From contig CAYZIB010000013.1 of the NCBI GenBank assembly GCA_964478425.1, forward strand, positions 1 through 34,722: a DNA stretch of 34,722 bases, written 5' to 3'. The notes beneath the pieces were generated by a model. That model was not told where the DNA came from, ran no database searches, and was given only the letters and a program-made list of their open reading frames with translations. The stretch comes from CAYZIB01 sp964478425 (GTDB lineage Bacteria; Bacillota_I; Bacilli_A; Acholeplasmatales; WRBM01). The stretch's first letter is position 1. Each line of letters starts with the position of its first letter. The translations under genes were made by a program, and so were the position numbers. Of the stretch, positions 33,197-34,722 are shown piece by piece.

Positions 33197-33344
33197 TCAC
33201 ACTTTACCTCTTGCAGTTCAAATAAGTGAATATAAAAGCAGATATTTACTTTACCGCTATCGGACTTTTAATATTCCTAAGGAACAGCAATTATTAAAAG
33301 CGGTTCATAAACTAAAAAATCACCCCATGTCTAAATCTGCATAA
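33177..33344 (+). other. Unidentified coding-like remnant
   Basis: An open plus-strand stretch without a start reads SYFKIKVHTLPLAVQISEYK, then SRYLLYRYRTFNIPKEQQLL, then KAVHKLKNHPMSKSA and TAA. Amino-acid composition and G/C use look more coding-like than the minus strand here, which has several stops. It may be the C-terminal end of a foreign gene inserted next to the DUF4143 pseudogene; I do not recognise the family. Its 5' side touches the pseudogene end. Confidence 0.3.
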
Positions 33345-33345
33345 A

Positions 33346-33384
33346 GAAAAAATGGTGTAACCCCACTATTCTGAGGTTACACCA
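33346..33384 (-). terminator. Intrinsic terminator after ftsH-rqcP
   Basis: TGGTGTAACC (33353-33362) pairs perfectly with GGTTACACCA (33375-33384). On the minus strand it is followed by six T (complement of 33346-33351). It is more GC-rich than other terminators in the window and may have come with the foreign scar. It lies about 50 nt after rqcP. Confidence 0.75.
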
Positions 33385-33436
33385 CATTTTCTAAAATACT
33401 TTCTTATTCACCTTGAGTATTTTCATAAGAATTTTT

Positions 33437-33682
33437 TTATTCATCAACAAATTCATACATTAAATTTGCATCTTTGATTTTTGTTGAATCAATAATTGAT
33501 GTAACTTTAATTTTTACAATTTTATTTCCAAAATGTATATCAATCAAATCACCAATATTAACATTTGTAGAAGGTTTTGCAATTTTACCATTAATATAAA
33601 TTCTATCTAAATTAGATATTTCTTTTGCTACTACTCTTCTTTTAATTATTCTAGATACTTTTAAATATTTATCTAATCTCAT
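33437..33682 (-). CDS. rqcP: S4-domain RNA-binding protein RqcP (YabO)
   Basis: An 81-aa protein that is a single S4 domain: MRLDKYLKVSRIIKRRVVAKEISNLDRIYINGKIAKPSTNVNIGDLIDIHFGNKIVKIKV. This is close in length and pattern to B. subtilis RqcP/YabO, which acts with RqcH in adding C-terminal alanine tails to peptides stuck on split 50S subunits. It starts immediately after the ftsH stop codon, so the ribosome quality-control factor and the membrane protease are translationally linked. HslR-like heat-shock S4 proteins are the main alternative. Confidence 0.88.
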   Translation of the reverse strand: MRLDKYLKVSRIIKRRVVAKEISNLDRIYINGKIAKPSTNVNIGDLIDIHFGNKIVKIKVTSIIDSTKIKDANLMYEFVDE

Positions 33683-34722
33683 TTAATTTAAAGTTTCTTC
33701 ACTTTCTTTTTTTTCTGAATTAATGTTTAATTCAAGTTTACCAGTATTTACAATTTCATCAATATTTTCTTTTGTTAATGTTTCATATTGCATTAAATAT
33801 TTAGCAATTAAATCTAATAAATTTCTATTTTCTACTAAACATTTTTTAGCATTTTCATAACAACTTTCAATAATTTGTCTAACTTCTTTATCAATTTCTA
33901 ATGCAACTTGATCAGAAAAATTCTTTTCTTTTAAATAATCTCTACCTAAAAATACATCTCCTGATCTTGATTCATATTGCATAGGTCCTAAATTAGACAT
34001 TCCATATTCAGTAACCATTGCTCTTGCAATTTGTGTTGCTCTTTGAAAATCATTATAAGCACCTGTTGAATTTACATTTAATACTAATTCTTCACTACAT
34101 CTACCTGCTAATAATCCTGTAATTTCTCCAATTAATGTTTCTTTTGTTTCTAAGAATTTTTCTTTTTCTGGCATCATTAAATTATATCCACCAGCACTTC
34201 CTCTTGGAATAATTGTTACTTTTTGAACAATATTAGCATTTTCAAATTTAATACCAACAACTGCGTGTCCTGCTTCATGGTATGCAACTAATTTCTTTTC
34301 ATCTTCATCATATTTTCTTGATTTTTTTGCAGGACCCATCATAACTCTATCAATTGCTTCATCAATATCAGTAGTTAATATTTTTTCTCTATTTGCTCTT
34401 GCAGCAAGTAATCCTGCTTCATTTAATAAATTTTCTATATCTGCACCTGAAAATCCTGGAATTCTAGGGGCGATATCTTCTAATTTAACAGATTCATCTA
34501 ATTGTTTATTTCTTGCATGAACTTTTAAAATTTCAACTCTTCCTTTTAAATCTGGTAAATTTACAATAATTTGTCTATCAAATCTTCCAGGTCTTAATAA
34601 TGCCGGGTCTAAAACATCTGCTCTATTTGTTGCAGCCATAATAATAACACCTGTATGATTACTAAATCCATCCATTTCAACTAATAATTGATTTAATGTT
34701 TGTTCTCTTTCATCATGTCCTC
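33683..34722 (-). CDS. ftsH: ATP-dependent zinc metalloprotease FtsH (5' end outside the window)
   Basis: At least 346 residues of the C-terminal part are present. The reading frame continues to the window edge with GHDEREQTLNQLLVEMDGF, the second region of homology of the AAA domain, then TNRADVLDPALLRPGRFDR with the arginine fingers. The protease domain has the zinc motif HEAGH (in VAYHEAGHAVVG) and the GGYNLMMPEKEKF and LAGRCSEEL segments. The N-terminal membrane helices and Walker A are outside. FtsH degrades membrane and short-lived cytosolic proteins. rqcP follows directly. Confidence 0.97.
   Translation of the reverse strand, partial: GHDEREQTLNQLLVEMDGFSNHTGVIIMAATNRADVLDPALLRPGRFDRQIIVNLPDLKGRVEILKVHARNKQLDESVKLEDIAPRIPGFSGADIENLLNEAGLLAARANREKILTTDIDEAIDRVMMGPAKKSRKYDEDEKKLVAYHEAGHAVVGIKFENANIVQKVTIIPRGSAGGYNLMMPEKEKFLETKETLIGEITGLLAGRCSEELVLNVNSTGAYNDFQRATQIARAMVTEYGMSNLGPMQYESRSGDVFLGRDYLKEKNFSDQVALEIDKEVRQIIESCYENAKKCLVENRNLLDLIAKYLMQYETLTKENIDEIVNTGKLELNINSEKKESEETLN

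Noticed and set aside
32317..33384. A complete insertion sequence bounded by the two hairpins
   Set aside because: The hairpins differ in sequence, no transposase is seen and no target duplication is evident; at most it is a remnant.

Overview
The window comes from a very AT-rich, low-GC Gram-positive-type bacterium. The gene set fits the deep Bacilli around Erysipelotrichia, RF39-like lineages and Mollicutes: many lipoproteins with short lipobox signals, a T-box leader, an ECF-type S component, and an SNase lipoprotein beside a Ugp-type importer as in mycoplasmas. TGA is used as a stop (asnS, rluA), so this is not the mycoplasma code. A CwlJ/GerQ pair, a YjcZ-like micro-protein and a YdcC/LolA-like lipoprotein point to a lineage that forms, or recently formed, endospores. 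No rRNA, tRNA, CRISPR array or intact mobile element was seen.

Layout. 1-8.1 kb: ppa with an S66 peptidase; a plus-strand pair of membrane proteins, one a GNAT-membrane fusion; the micro-gene yjcZ; a 1046-aa Fn3/GLUG surface lipoprotein; and queH with an rluA-type pseudouridine synthase. 8.2-17.8 kb (minus strand): an operon running from a strong promoter at 17808-17836 to a terminator at 9335-9360. It encodes an importer ATPase, two permeases, a binding lipoprotein, an SNase lipoprotein and a 951-aa OB/Ig-repeat lipoprotein. A second SNase lipoprotein carrying a lamin-tail domain follows as its own unit. I read the block as an extracellular nucleic-acid digestion and uptake locus.

17.9-26.6 kb: a bitopic protein; a 30-codon small gene with its own terminator; a T-box-controlled asnA-asnS-ttcA-like operon; an ECF S component with a P-loop kinase; cysK-cysE; and yebC with an AraC-type regulator. 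26.6-32.3 kb: cwlJ-gerQ, a HIT protein, tex, another bitopic protein, the YdcC/LolA-like lipoprotein and a DUF378 protein. The cwlJ and YdcC-like genes share an almost superimposable upstream element resembling sigma-E promoters.

32.3-33.4 kb is a non-coding, slightly more GC-rich scar. It holds a decayed DUF4143-type ATPase gene, an unidentified plus-strand coding remnant and two strong hairpins. The window ends with rqcP and the 3' part of ftsH, which runs off the edge.
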